Virus record (IMG/VR): IMGVR_UViG_3300042889_000326
Location: 1-58,706 of that record
Length of the DNA stretch: 58,706 nt
Strand: one strand, 5' to 3'
DNA from: a virus
The first letter of the stretch is position 1, and each line of letters begins with the position of its first letter. This document shows, in pieces, positions 48,965-56,763 of the stretch. The notes below the pieces were generated by a model that worked only from the letters and a program-made list of their open reading frames with translations, did not search any database and was not told the origin of the DNA. The position numbers and the translations under genes are program-made.

Positions 48965-49371
48965 CGCAACAAATTGATCTAAACAAATATTCTGATTTTG
49001 TAGCTGCAGTTACCTCAGAAGAATCTAATAATCATATTGCTTTTATAAATAGATTGCAAAACCTTAAACAGGAGGGTTGTGATATCTCATTACTAATGAC
49101 TTCTGCTTTTGGTTTATCTGCTGAATCTGGCGAATTTACAGAAGTTGTAAAGAAGATTGTATTCCAAGGTAAACCGTTTAATGACGATAACCATTTCCAT
49201 ATGTACAGAGAACTTGGTGATATCTGCTGGTATCTAATCAATGCTTGTAGAGCATTAGGTGTAGATCCAAATGAAATGTTTGCTGAGAATGTTAGAAAAC
49301 TTGAAGCAAGGTATCCTGGTGGTAAGTTCAATCCCTACTTTTCAGAAAACAGAGCTGACAACGATATCTAA
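48961..49371 (+). CDS. MazG-like nucleotide pyrophosphohydrolase
   Basis: 136 residues from ATG 48961. GLSAESGEFTEVVKKIVFQG and YRELGDICWYLINACRALG carry the E-x-x-E and E-x-x-D metal-binding helices of the all-alpha NTP pyrophosphatases. It probably cleans or shifts nucleotide pools, or lowers ppGpp as proposed for phage MazG. It is translationally coupled to primase. Confidence 0.85.
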   Translation: MTQQIDLNKYSDFVAAVTSEESNNHIAFINRLQNLKQEGCDISLLMTSAFGLSAESGEFTEVVKKIVFQGKPFNDDNHFHMYRELGDICWYLINACRALGVDPNEMFAENVRKLEARYPGGKFNPYFSENRADNDI

Positions 49372-49404
49372 TACATAGTATACAACATCAAATAGGGATT
49401 TATT

Positions 49405-50403
49405 ATGACAATACGGATCTTAACTCCAAAAAGTGAATACATTGTAGACTATCCAGTAGCAATAGAATTCGCAAAGCAACAAGCAGAAATCATCTGGTTT
49501 CCTGACGAAATAGAAGTAGAAAAAGATCTTCACGATCTTAAAACAAATTGTACACAGGCAGAATATCATGGAGTTATATCTACTCTAAAGTTATTTACCT
49601 TATATGAGTTGAATGTTGGTAATGATTATTGGCAGAATTATGTCTCAAAGGTATTTCCCAGACCAGATATACAAAGAATGGCAGCAACATTTTCCTTTAT
49701 GGAACTAGGAGTTCATGCTCCATTCTATAACAAGATTAATGAAGTGCTCGGTTTAGATAATGAGGAATTTTATAATTCTTACAAAGAAGATGAAGTTCTT
49801 GCTAATCGTATGGCTTGGATTGGAAAGAGAACTGAGAAACGTGATACTGTTTACAATATCTTAAAATCAGTTGGTATCTTTAGTATGATTGAGGGTGCAA
49901 TTCTGTATTCAAGTTTTGCATTCCTGAAATCATTTAACTCGGCTGGGAAAAACGCCCTTATTAATATTAATGCAGGAATTAACTTTTCTGCTATAGATGA
50001 AGGATTACATGCAGAAGCAGGGGCATGGTTGTTCAGAACATTACTAAAAGAAGCAGAAAATGATGGTCAATTTTCAACAGCACAATTAAATTTGTTGAAT
50101 CATGAATTGGAAGATACTGCTAGGGTAATACTAGAACACGAATCAGTTATCATTGACAAAATATTTGAGAAAGGTCATATCAAAGGTATTACGGAGAACC
50201 AACTAAAGCATTTTGTTGAATCTAGATTGGATATGTGTTTAGATAATTTAGGGTTCAAAGGTATATTTAAACCAACTTATAATCCTATAGCAAAATGGTT
50301 TTACAAAGATCTTGAAAGTTCTACTTTACACGATTTTTTTAGTGCTCAAGGTTCAGATTACAATAGATCATGGTCAGAAGGAAAGTTTACATGGGTGAAT
50401 TAA
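49405..50403 (+). CDS. nrdB: Ribonucleotide reductase beta subunit NrdB
   Basis: Class I beta subunit, 332 residues. Metal ligands appear in FSFMELGVHAPFY (~97), the second helix SMIEGAILYSSFAFLKSF (~160) and AIDEGLHAEAGAWLF (~200, with E and H ligands). A Tyr for the radical can be placed in the ligand helices but not assigned with certainty. It overlaps nrdA by 13 bases. Confidence 0.92.
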   Translation: MTIRILTPKSEYIVDYPVAIEFAKQQAEIIWFPDEIEVEKDLHDLKTNCTQAEYHGVISTLKLFTLYELNVGNDYWQNYVSKVFPRPDIQRMAATFSFMELGVHAPFYNKINEVLGLDNEEFYNSYKEDEVLANRMAWIGKRTEKRDTVYNILKSVGIFSMIEGAILYSSFAFLKSFNSAGKNALININAGINFSAIDEGLHAEAGAWLFRTLLKEAENDGQFSTAQLNLLNHELEDTARVILEHESVIIDKIFEKGHIKGITENQLKHFVESRLDMCLDNLGFKGIFKPTYNPIAKWFYKDLESSTLHDFFSAQGSDYNRSWSEGKFTWVN

Positions 50404-51518
50404 GTATTTACGATGAGTTAGGCGAAGAACGTAAGAAACTCCAAGAAGAAGATAAACTTCCAAAATGGGTTACAACTGCAGCATGGCAAATGCTTAAGGA
50501 GAATTATCTATCAAAAGATTACCCAGATCTAAAATCTGTTTATACTAGAGTAGCAAGGCATGCATCACAATACACCAATGATCCTTTATATTGGGAGACT
50601 AAGTTCTTTGAATTATTCTGGAAAGGTTACCTAGCAGCATCTACTCCAGTTCTTTCTAACATGGGAACAGGGGTTGGTTGTCCAGTAAGTTGTTCTGGTG
50701 GATTTATAAAAGATTCAGTATATTCATTCTATGGGTCACAACAAGAAGCAGCAGTATTATCCAAGAATGGATTTGGAACTTCAGGTTATTTAGGTTCAAT
50801 CAGACCTAGAGGTGCAAAGATTGCAGGTATGAAAGGTTCTGCTTCTGGTGTTCTACCAGTATTCAAGGACTTTGTTCAAATGTCAAGAGATATTTCTCAA
50901 GGTAGTCAAAGACGTGGTGCTTGGGCAGGTTACATAGAAATTGATCACGGAGACTTCTTTGAACTTATAAATTACATTAATAAGAATCCTGATGATGCTA
51001 ATATCGGTTGGAACATAACTGATAAGTTCATAGAAAGATTGGAAGCTGGCGATAAAGACGCTCTTGATAGATATCAAAAAGCATTAAAGTTAAAGATGAT
51101 TACTGGAAAAGGTTACTTTAATTTCATTGACAAAGTGAATCGTCAAAATCCTCAGATGTATAAGGATAAGAATTTAACAGTAAAGGCGAGTAATCTTTGT
51201 TTGACTGGCGACACTATAATTCAAATAAAAATGAATAAAACATCAGATATTGAAAGTGTTAGATTAGATGAGTTCATAACAAAATATGAATATGGTTATT
51301 ATACTGATGCATTAGTTAAAACCCATAATACAGAAGAGGTATCTTGGGCTAAAGTTAGTAACGCTGCTCAGACTGGGATTGTTGAAGAATTATATGAAAT
51401 AGAGTCTCCTAATGGTAATATTATACGATGTACTGCAGAACATAAAATATTTACACAAAATAGAGGTTATGTTGAAGCAAAAAATCTGTTAGAAACTGAT
51501 GTGTTATTAGAAATATAA
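50391..51518 (+). CDS. nrdA: NrdA N-terminal fragment fused to N-intein
   Basis: Residues 1-269 are the N-terminal part of the class I ribonucleotide reductase alpha subunit (TPVLSNMGTGVGCPVSCSGG, KNGFGTSGYLGSIRPRG, SQGSQRRGAWAGYIEIDHGD). After KASNL, Cys at 51198 begins a 106-residue N-intein: CLTGDTIIQIKMN (block A), IIRCTAEHKIFTQNRGYVEA (block B). The gene stops at 51518; the C-half is 900 bases away. ATG 50391 (AGAAGGAA upstream) is chosen. The split follows the layout of the known NrdA and NrdJ split inteins from metagenomic phages. Confidence 0.93.
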   Translation: MGELSIYDELGEERKKLQEEDKLPKWVTTAAWQMLKENYLSKDYPDLKSVYTRVARHASQYTNDPLYWETKFFELFWKGYLAASTPVLSNMGTGVGCPVSCSGGFIKDSVYSFYGSQQEAAVLSKNGFGTSGYLGSIRPRGAKIAGMKGSASGVLPVFKDFVQMSRDISQGSQRRGAWAGYIEIDHGDFFELINYINKNPDDANIGWNITDKFIERLEAGDKDALDRYQKALKLKMITGKGYFNFIDKVNRQNPQMYKDKNLTVKASNLCLTGDTIIQIKMNKTSDIESVRLDEFITKYEYGYYTDALVKTHNTEEVSWAKVSNAAQTGIVEELYEIESPNGNIIRCTAEHKIFTQNRGYVEAKNLLETDVLLEI

Positions 51519-51529
51519 ACTTGTTGTAG

Positions 51530-51576
51530 TGAGATTCTTATTTGTATAAATAGTAATATACAACAGGAGAATCTCA
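51530..51576 (+). promoter_or_regulatory. Late promoter embedded in an RBS-occluding hairpin
   Basis: TGAGATTCT (51530-51538) pairs with AGAATCTCA (51568-51576), which includes part of the AGGAGA ribosome binding site and the A of the start codon. TTGTATA/TATACAA pair inside. The late box TATAAATA (51545-51552) lies in the hairpin, so late RNA starting near 51558 would lack the left arm and expose the ribosome binding site. This is the T4 I-TevI style of control. Confidence 0.8.
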
Positions 51577-52442
51577 TGAACTACACAAAAATATATAAGA
51601 CTTTAATGGAAAGAGCTAAATCTGAAAATAGGAAAAAGGGTAATGGTGTATATTACGAATCCCACCATATTATCCCAGATTTTATGTTTAAGGAAAGAAG
51701 TAGAAAAGGTCCCAAAGGACATTTAAGTGGAAATCCTAATGATAAGAAAAATCTAGTATTATTGACAGAAAGAGAACATATTCTATCACATATTCTATTA
51801 TCTAAATCGTTAAAAGGTAAAAGATATTGGGCACAGTCTGCTTCTGCGTTGGTTTGGTTTTATACAAAGGTAAATGGTGAGCACCCTAGACAACAACATA
51901 GAATTGCAGGATCTATGAAAAAATATGAACGATATAGGTCATTGGGATTAGCTGGAATATCTGCTGCAAGAAAGGGCACTTTCCCAGCAGTAGATTTTAT
52001 CACTAAAGAAAGTGTTGGTTCAGTTTCAAACCAACATCCTAAAGTTTTATCTGGCGAATGGGTTCATCATAGCACAGGTAGAATTATTCCTGAATCACGA
52101 AAAGGAATTGGTACACAATACTATAGTGTGGGTGCAGCAAACTCAAATTATAAAGAGATGACGGAAGATAGAAAACAAAGAGTTTTTTCTCTAATACCGT
52201 TATCTTGTTATGATGAAAATGGGGTTATGATATTTTTGAGTATTGCTTTTGTACTGTTGCTTAAACAAGAATTTAAAGAATTCAAAAAAATATCCTATAA
52301 ATGGATAGAAAATAATTTTGGTAACCATAAAGATTTATTGAAATTATATAATTTAGAAACTAATTCTAATATTATACACAAACCTTATGGTAAAAAGAAT
52401 AAAATTGAGGAAACTAATTATGCTAAAAATAAGAAAAATTAA
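51576..52442 (+). CDS. HNH homing endonuclease inside the split nrdA gene
   Basis: 288 residues. YYESHHIIPDFMF (~27) and NDKKNLVLLTEREHILSHILL (~55-75) are the HNH core, similar to the phage family carrying YExHHIxP and KxNLVxLTxREHxxxH. The C-terminal half (~100-270) is probably DNA-binding and may recognise the empty nrdA site. It lies between the N- and C-intein genes in its own frame and overlaps the C-intein start by 23 bases. Expression late is suggested by its own promoter. Confidence 0.88.
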   Translation: MNYTKIYKTLMERAKSENRKKGNGVYYESHHIIPDFMFKERSRKGPKGHLSGNPNDKKNLVLLTEREHILSHILLSKSLKGKRYWAQSASALVWFYTKVNGEHPRQQHRIAGSMKKYERYRSLGLAGISAARKGTFPAVDFITKESVGSVSNQHPKVLSGEWVHHSTGRIIPESRKGIGTQYYSVGAANSNYKEMTEDRKQRVFSLIPLSCYDENGVMIFLSIAFVLLLKQEFKEFKKISYKWIENNFGNHKDLLKLYNLETNSNIIHKPYGKKNKIEETNYAKNKKN

Positions 52443-53418
52443 AATTGAACCAACCCCTGTTTTTGATATAACAGTCCCAGAAACAGAGTGTTTTTTTGCT
52501 AATGATATATTAGTCCACAACTGTTCTGAGATCCAACTTTTTTCTGATGAAGACCATACCTTTTCTTGTGTATTATCTTCAATGAATGCTAGTCTTTATG
52601 ATAAATGGAAAGACACTGATGCAGTATTTGTTGCAACAGTATTTCTAGATTGTGTGAATCAAGATCTAATTGAGATTGGCACAAAAACACAAGGAATGGA
52701 AAAGGTAGTTCGTTTTGCTAAGAAAAGTAGAGCACTTGGTTTAGGTATGTTAGGATTTCATACTTACCTTCAGGATCATATGATTGCATTTGAATCAATG
52801 GATGCCTATTACAAGAATACCGAAATCTTCAAACATCTTCACGATGAAACTTTAAGAGCAAGTCAGTGGATGGCAAAGGAGTTTGGAGAACCATTCTGGT
52901 GTAAGGGTTATGGAGTAAGAAATACTCATAGAATTGCTATTGCTCCTAACTTAAGTTCTGCTTTAATATGTGGTTCTGTCAGTCAAGGCATTGAACCGAT
53001 CTATAAGAATGCTTATGTGCAGAATACAGCAGCAGGTAAGATGGATAGAGTTAATCCTTCCTTATTATTGATAATGAAAGAGAAGAATATATACTCAGAA
53101 GAAACCGTTAAAGATATTATTTCTAATAACGGATCTGTTCAGCATGTAGATTGGTTGAACGATGAAGAAAAAGCAGTATTTAAAACTGCATTTGAGATAG
53201 ATCAAAAACAGATTATAAGATTAGCATCTGCTAGACAAAGATATATAGATCAAGCACAAAGTATTAATCTATTCTTTTCTGCTGATGAAGATGAATCTTA
53301 CATTAGTGAGGTTCATAAAATGGCATTCCTAGATCCATATATTAAAAGTCTTTATTATATTAGATCAGAATCTGGAGTTCAAGTAAACAAGAATGAATGT
53401 TTGGCGTGTCATTCGTAA
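52420..53418 (+). CDS. nrdA: C-intein fused to NrdA C-terminal fragment
   Basis: From ATG 52420 (GAGG 9 bases upstream) a 34-residue C-intein: KIKIEPTPVFDITVPETECF, then FANDILVHN (block G). The next residue is Cys 52522 of CSEIQLFS, serving both as +1 nucleophile and as the first redox-active Cys of NrdA (SNL|CxEI). The following 298 residues contain the alpha subunit core and end in NECLACHS with a C-terminal Cys pair. Joined to the N-part, NrdA is 567 residues, compact and without an obvious N-terminal ATP cone. Confidence 0.93.
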   Translation: MLKIRKIKIEPTPVFDITVPETECFFANDILVHNCSEIQLFSDEDHTFSCVLSSMNASLYDKWKDTDAVFVATVFLDCVNQDLIEIGTKTQGMEKVVRFAKKSRALGLGMLGFHTYLQDHMIAFESMDAYYKNTEIFKHLHDETLRASQWMAKEFGEPFWCKGYGVRNTHRIAIAPNLSSALICGSVSQGIEPIYKNAYVQNTAAGKMDRVNPSLLLIMKEKNIYSEETVKDIISNNGSVQHVDWLNDEEKAVFKTAFEIDQKQIIRLASARQRYIDQAQSINLFFSADEDESYISEVHKMAFLDPYIKSLYYIRSESGVQVNKNECLACHS

Positions 53419-53425
53419 GGAAAAT

Positions 53426-53851
53426 ATGAAAAAAATATTACTATTATTATTGTTATCAACATCTGCTTATGCAGACATACCTAAAGTAGCTATTAGAACT
53501 ACAGATATGAAAGATATTTGTACAACATTAACTAGCACTGTTAGGAATGTTCCTAAATCCCTTAAAAAACTTGTATATATAAGAGATAAAGGAAATTTAA
53601 GCAAACCTAAAGATTATGAAGTTGATCATAGAATTGCTTTAAGCTCTGGTGGTTCCAATGATATTAGTAATTTAAAATTACAATCATATTTTGGAAAATG
53701 TAACGCACATCATAAAGATGTGTTAGAAGTGAGAATTCATTCTCTAATATGTAAACAAAAAATGACTGTAAACAAAGCTCAAGATTACCTATATAATAAT
53801 TGGGAAACTGGATATGAACTATTCATTGATAAAAATGGATGCAATAACTAA
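53426..53851 (+). CDS. Exported HNH nuclease with signal peptide
   Basis: 141 residues from ATG 53426 (AAGGA upstream). MKKILLLLLLSTSAYADIPK is a classical Sec signal with predicted cleavage after AYA. The mature protein has an HNH core YEVDHRIALSSGGSNDISNL (~70) plus CNAHHKDVLE, with Cys pairs that could form disulfides in the periplasm. An exported HNH nuclease could degrade incoming DNA (superinfection block) or DNA released by lysis. It is not a typical homing enzyme. Confidence 0.75.
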   Translation: MKKILLLLLLSTSAYADIPKVAIRTTDMKDICTTLTSTVRNVPKSLKKLVYIRDKGNLSKPKDYEVDHRIALSSGGSNDISNLKLQSYFGKCNAHHKDVLEVRIHSLICKQKMTVNKAQDYLYNNWETGYELFIDKNGCNN

Positions 53852-53863
53852 TAAGGAAGAAAA

Positions 53864-54013
53864 ATGATTAAAAGACTATTTGTATGTGATGTATGTGGCG
53901 CTCAGGGGATGATCTCTATTAGTTCAGCAGATGTATCTGTTGAAGAAATATGCCATTGTCCCGTTTGTGGGGCACCATTACTAGCAGAAGATGATTACGA
54001 AGACGAAGAATGA
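53864..54013 (+). CDS. Small zinc-ribbon protein
   Basis: 49 residues. FVCDVCGAQG and HCPVCGAP form a two-knuckle zinc ribbon, with an acidic end EDDYEDEE. AAGGAAG lies 6 bases before ATG 53864. Its stop overlaps the next ATG (ATGA). Function is unknown; small ribbons of this sort are often transcription or protein-contact modules. Confidence 0.7.
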   Translation: MIKRLFVCDVCGAQGMISISSADVSVEEICHCPVCGAPLLAEDDYEDEE

Positions 54014-54432
54014 GTTGGTTATTTGAGGGGGTTGAGGTAACTGAACTCCCTGAATGTGTAGGATTTGTTTATTTGATAATAAATACCAAAAGCAGTAGAA
54101 GTTATATTGGAAAGAAGTTAAGTCATTTTTCTAAAACATCTATCAAAACCATTACTTTGAAATCTGGTATCAAAAAGAAGAAAAAAGTTAAAACGCAAGT
54201 TGAATCGGATTGGAGAACTTATTGGAGTTCTTCAGTTAAACTCCAAAATGATGTGAAAGAGTTAGGTGAAGAAAACTTTACCCGTGAAATACTCTTTTAT
54301 TGTCAGTCAAAAGGGAATCTGTCGTACATAGAATTAAGGGAACAAATCCTTAACAAGGTATTAGAAGATTCCACCCTCTGGTATAATGGAATTATCCAAG
54401 CAAAAATTCATAGGTCTCATGTAAAGTTATAA
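54010..54432 (+). CDS. SegE-like GIY-YIG endonuclease
   Basis: 140 residues. GFVYLIINTKSSRSYIGKKL is the GIY-YIG motif pair; a Lys-rich loop KSGIKKKKKVK follows, then SDWRTYWSSSVKLQNDVKEL and LREQILNKVLED. This short protein family is conserved in many T4-like phages and lacks a separate DNA-binding region, so it may be a resident nuclease rather than an active homing element. It is coupled to the zinc-ribbon gene. Confidence 0.8.
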   Translation: MSWLFEGVEVTELPECVGFVYLIINTKSSRSYIGKKLSHFSKTSIKTITLKSGIKKKKKVKTQVESDWRTYWSSSVKLQNDVKELGEENFTREILFYCQSKGNLSYIELREQILNKVLEDSTLWYNGIIQAKIHRSHVKL

Positions 54433-54433
54433 A

Positions 54434-55321
54434 ATGCCTAAAGATTCACTATCCAAACTCCTATTTCTTTGTGGTGTAGCCTTATCTACTATTGCTGTTA
54501 TTATAGCAATAAAGGGGATGATGGCTATCTTTCCTACATCTGAAATAATCATACCAACAATGATTGGTATTCTAGAAGTAACTAAACTTGTACTAGCAGT
54601 CTGGGTACATAGCAATTGGTCTTCTATCTCATTTATGATTAAAGGTTATATGTCAATGGCATTGGTAGTTCTAATGTTAATGACTTCTCTTTCAATCTTT
54701 GGATTCTTATCTAAAACTCATTTAGACCAAAATGTTCCTGCTGGTGATGTTGTAGCAAAGTTATCAATGATTGATGATAGGATACAAATTGAAGCAGATG
54801 CAGTGGCATATAACAGAAAACTTCTATCCCAAATGGACAATTCTGTAGAACAATTGGTATCTAGATCTGAAGATACCAAATCCATAGACAAATCTATTAA
54901 GGTTAGAAAATCCCAAGCAAAAGAACGCACTCTATTACAAACCACTATTTTAGAATCACAGAAGAAGATAACTGTTCTTAACGAAGAAAGATCCCCTATT
55001 GCTGCATCTGTTAGGAAAATTGACGCTGAAGTTGGACCGCTGAAGTATATTGCAGCTCTGATTTATGGCGATTCTTTAGATGTATCTTTACTAGAAAAAG
55101 CAGTTAGGATAGTTATATTGATGATTGTTTTTGTATTTGATCCATTAGCAGTATTGATTCTTATATCTGTTACTGGTAATCATAAGAATATAATTAAACT
55201 TATGGATAAAATAGAAGAGAACAAAGAAGACACACATACTTCTTATGAGATATACCTAGAAGATGATGTCGATGTTAATGATAATATAACGGTAGATTTA
55301 ATAAAAAAGGTTGACATCTAA
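54434..55321 (+). CDS. Membrane protein with central coiled coil
   Basis: 295 residues. Hydrophobic segments at ~8-30, ~37-60, ~68-92 and ~217-243 flank a long coiled coil (~100-200, with SQMDNSVEQLVSRSEDTKSI). The C-terminal tail is acidic. Similar membrane/coiled-coil proteins occur in marine T4-like phages without known function; the topology suggests a cytoplasmic or periplasmic stalk between membrane helices. It ends inside the next promoter's -35 box. Confidence 0.65.
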   Translation: MPKDSLSKLLFLCGVALSTIAVIIAIKGMMAIFPTSEIIIPTMIGILEVTKLVLAVWVHSNWSSISFMIKGYMSMALVVLMLMTSLSIFGFLSKTHLDQNVPAGDVVAKLSMIDDRIQIEADAVAYNRKLLSQMDNSVEQLVSRSEDTKSIDKSIKVRKSQAKERTLLQTTILESQKKITVLNEERSPIAASVRKIDAEVGPLKYIAALIYGDSLDVSLLEKAVRIVILMIVFVFDPLAVLILISVTGNHKNIIKLMDKIEENKEDTHTSYEIYLEDDVDVNDNITVDLIKKVDI

Positions 55322-55338
55322 TTTATATATTGTATAAT
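55311..55338 (+). promoter_or_regulatory. Host-type promoter
   Basis: TTGACA (55311-55316), 16 bases, TATAAT (55333-55338), overlapping the end of the membrane protein gene. Confidence 0.82.
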
Positions 55339-55373
55339 AACATATAAATTGAGTAAACCAAGTGAGAAAATAT

Positions 55374-55553
55374 ATGATGTCAAAATGTAAATTAGTGAAA
55401 CAGGACTTGCCAAGTTATTGGGATTATATGGCAAAGGACGATAGAAAGTGGTCGATCTACATCGGCGACAAGTTCCAAGACTTATTCGACAAGTATCCTA
55501 CAAAGAAAGAAGCACTTGCCGACGCCAAAAAATACGAATTCAAAATAATTTAA
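55374..55553 (+). CDS. Small hypothetical protein
   Basis: 59 residues from ATG 55374; ATG 55377 and GTG 55362 are alternatives. KLVKQDLPSYWDYMAKDDRK, then YPTKKEALADAKKYEFKII. No family is recognised. The leader AAGTGAGAA before the start recurs before 55566 and 56764, suggesting a shared ribosome binding site style for this operon. Confidence 0.55.
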   Translation: MMSKCKLVKQDLPSYWDYMAKDDRKWSIYIGDKFQDLFDKYPTKKEALADAKKYEFKII

Positions 55554-55565
55554 ACAAGTGAGAAT

Positions 55566-55910
55566 ATGATGAGACTACCAAAATCCAAAGTAAGTACCGC
55601 AAAACAACCCACTATCGATCAAGTATCAAATGCACTCAACATTGTTACTTTCTATGTGTTAAAGCTAAAGAAGAAAACATTTACAGACGATTCAGTTGCT
55701 TGTGAAGTCCAACGATTAGAACGATGTATTGAAGAATACTATGTTAAAGAAAAACACGATATGCAATTCCTCGAGTTTGCTTCTAACTTCCTAATAAAAA
55801 ACTACAAAGAACTTGTATTCGGAACACAGTTCAATGGTGATTACTTAGGTAGCGTTCAAGATGTGACTAAGGAAACTATTGATCCAACAGAATATTCGGT
55901 GATATTATGA
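55566..55910 (+). CDS. Hypothetical protein
   Basis: 114 residues starting MMRLPKSKVSTAKQPTIDQV, mostly helical with a conserved-looking EVQRLERCIEEYYVKEKHDM. No known family is recognised. Its stop overlaps the next start (ATTATGA), so it is coupled to the MazG-like gene. Confidence 0.55.
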   Translation: MMRLPKSKVSTAKQPTIDQVSNALNIVTFYVLKLKKKTFTDDSVACEVQRLERCIEEYYVKEKHDMQFLEFASNFLIKNYKELVFGTQFNGDYLGSVQDVTKETIDPTEYSVIL

Positions 55911-56173
55911 ATGAAAGAGAACGTGAAATCCTTTTGATTCTTCAAGAGGAATCAGCTGAAGTGATACAAGCAGTATCTAAGGTGTTCAGATTTGGTTGGG
56001 ATTCTGAATGGGATGGTCAAACTAACAGAGAACATCTTACTGAAGAAGTCGGTGACTATTTAGCAATGGTTCAGATAATGATTGATACAGGTATGATATA
56101 TCAAACTGAGGTGACAAACGCAAAACATAAAAAAATTGAAAAGTTAAAGAAATGGTCAAATATTTTTAAATAA
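55907..56173 (+). CDS. Short MazG-like pyrophosphohydrolase
   Basis: 88 residues. ILLILQEESAEVIQAVSKVF and EEVGDYLAMVQIMIDTGM contain the EExxE and ExxD helices of the MazG-like family. It is a second member of the superfamily besides 48961-49371, smaller and with a single short helical bundle; it probably works as a multimer. Confidence 0.8.
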   Translation: MNEREREILLILQEESAEVIQAVSKVFRFGWDSEWDGQTNREHLTEEVGDYLAMVQIMIDTGMIYQTEVTNAKHKKIEKLKKWSNIFK

Positions 56174-56186
56174 ATTAGGAATTATA

Positions 56187-56693
56187 ATGAGTTATTTAAA
56201 TATCAACACATACAAAGGTGATGGATTTAATAAAGTTTGTGATGTCAATGCCGACTGGGATGAATCTTGGTATTATACAAATATTGATAGAAAACTAATG
56301 TTTTCACCCCATAAGTCGTGGATTTATTTTATAGTATTAGATGATCAAATTTTTAAAATAGGGGAAACTGGCAATCCGCTTGGACTAGAGATGCCAATAC
56401 TTGATAATTATCCTGAAAAACAACCTAAAACAGGTACTAAGTCTAGACTTGGTAGATATCGAAAGGGGGATGGTACAGATAAAGCATTAAGGGATTTGTT
56501 AGAATATGAAGTCAGGAATAACAGAGTAAGCATTTGGGCAAAATATTGTGATCTAATAGAAATTGAGGTTTTAGTTGGAGGCAAGTTATCCAAAACACAT
56601 ACTTCTTATAATAAAGATATTGAACTTCGTTATCTTGATTATATTGTAAAACATACGGGTAAATTGCCTCTAGGTAATAAATGTAGAAAATAG
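56187..56693 (+). CDS. GIY-YIG-like nuclease-fold protein
   Basis: 168 residues. SWIYFIVLDDQIFKIGETGN (~45) is a GIY-YIG-type strand pair, with SRLGRYRKGDGTDKALRDLL (~92) and an acidic residue in LLEYEVRNNRVSIWAK. This resembles small free-standing phage proteins whose nuclease activity is not established. There is no zinc finger or NUMOD region. It has a single-gene position before a promoter. Confidence 0.6.
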   Translation: MSYLNINTYKGDGFNKVCDVNADWDESWYYTNIDRKLMFSPHKSWIYFIVLDDQIFKIGETGNPLGLEMPILDNYPEKQPKTGTKSRLGRYRKGDGTDKALRDLLEYEVRNNRVSIWAKYCDLIEIEVLVGGKLSKTHTSYNKDIELRYLDYIVKHTGKLPLGNKCRK

Positions 56694-56696
56694 ATG

Positions 56697-56725
56697 TTGA
56701 CATAGATTAAAAAATATATTATAAT
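56697..56725 (+). promoter_or_regulatory. Host-type promoter for the helicase gene
   Basis: TTGACA (56697-56702), 17 bases, TATAAT (56720-56725). The initial transcribed region AACTTATAAATTAAATTATT is identical to that after the promoter at 26047. Confidence 0.87.
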
Positions 56726-56763
56726 AACTTATAAATTAAATTATTGAGACAAGTGAGAGAAAA

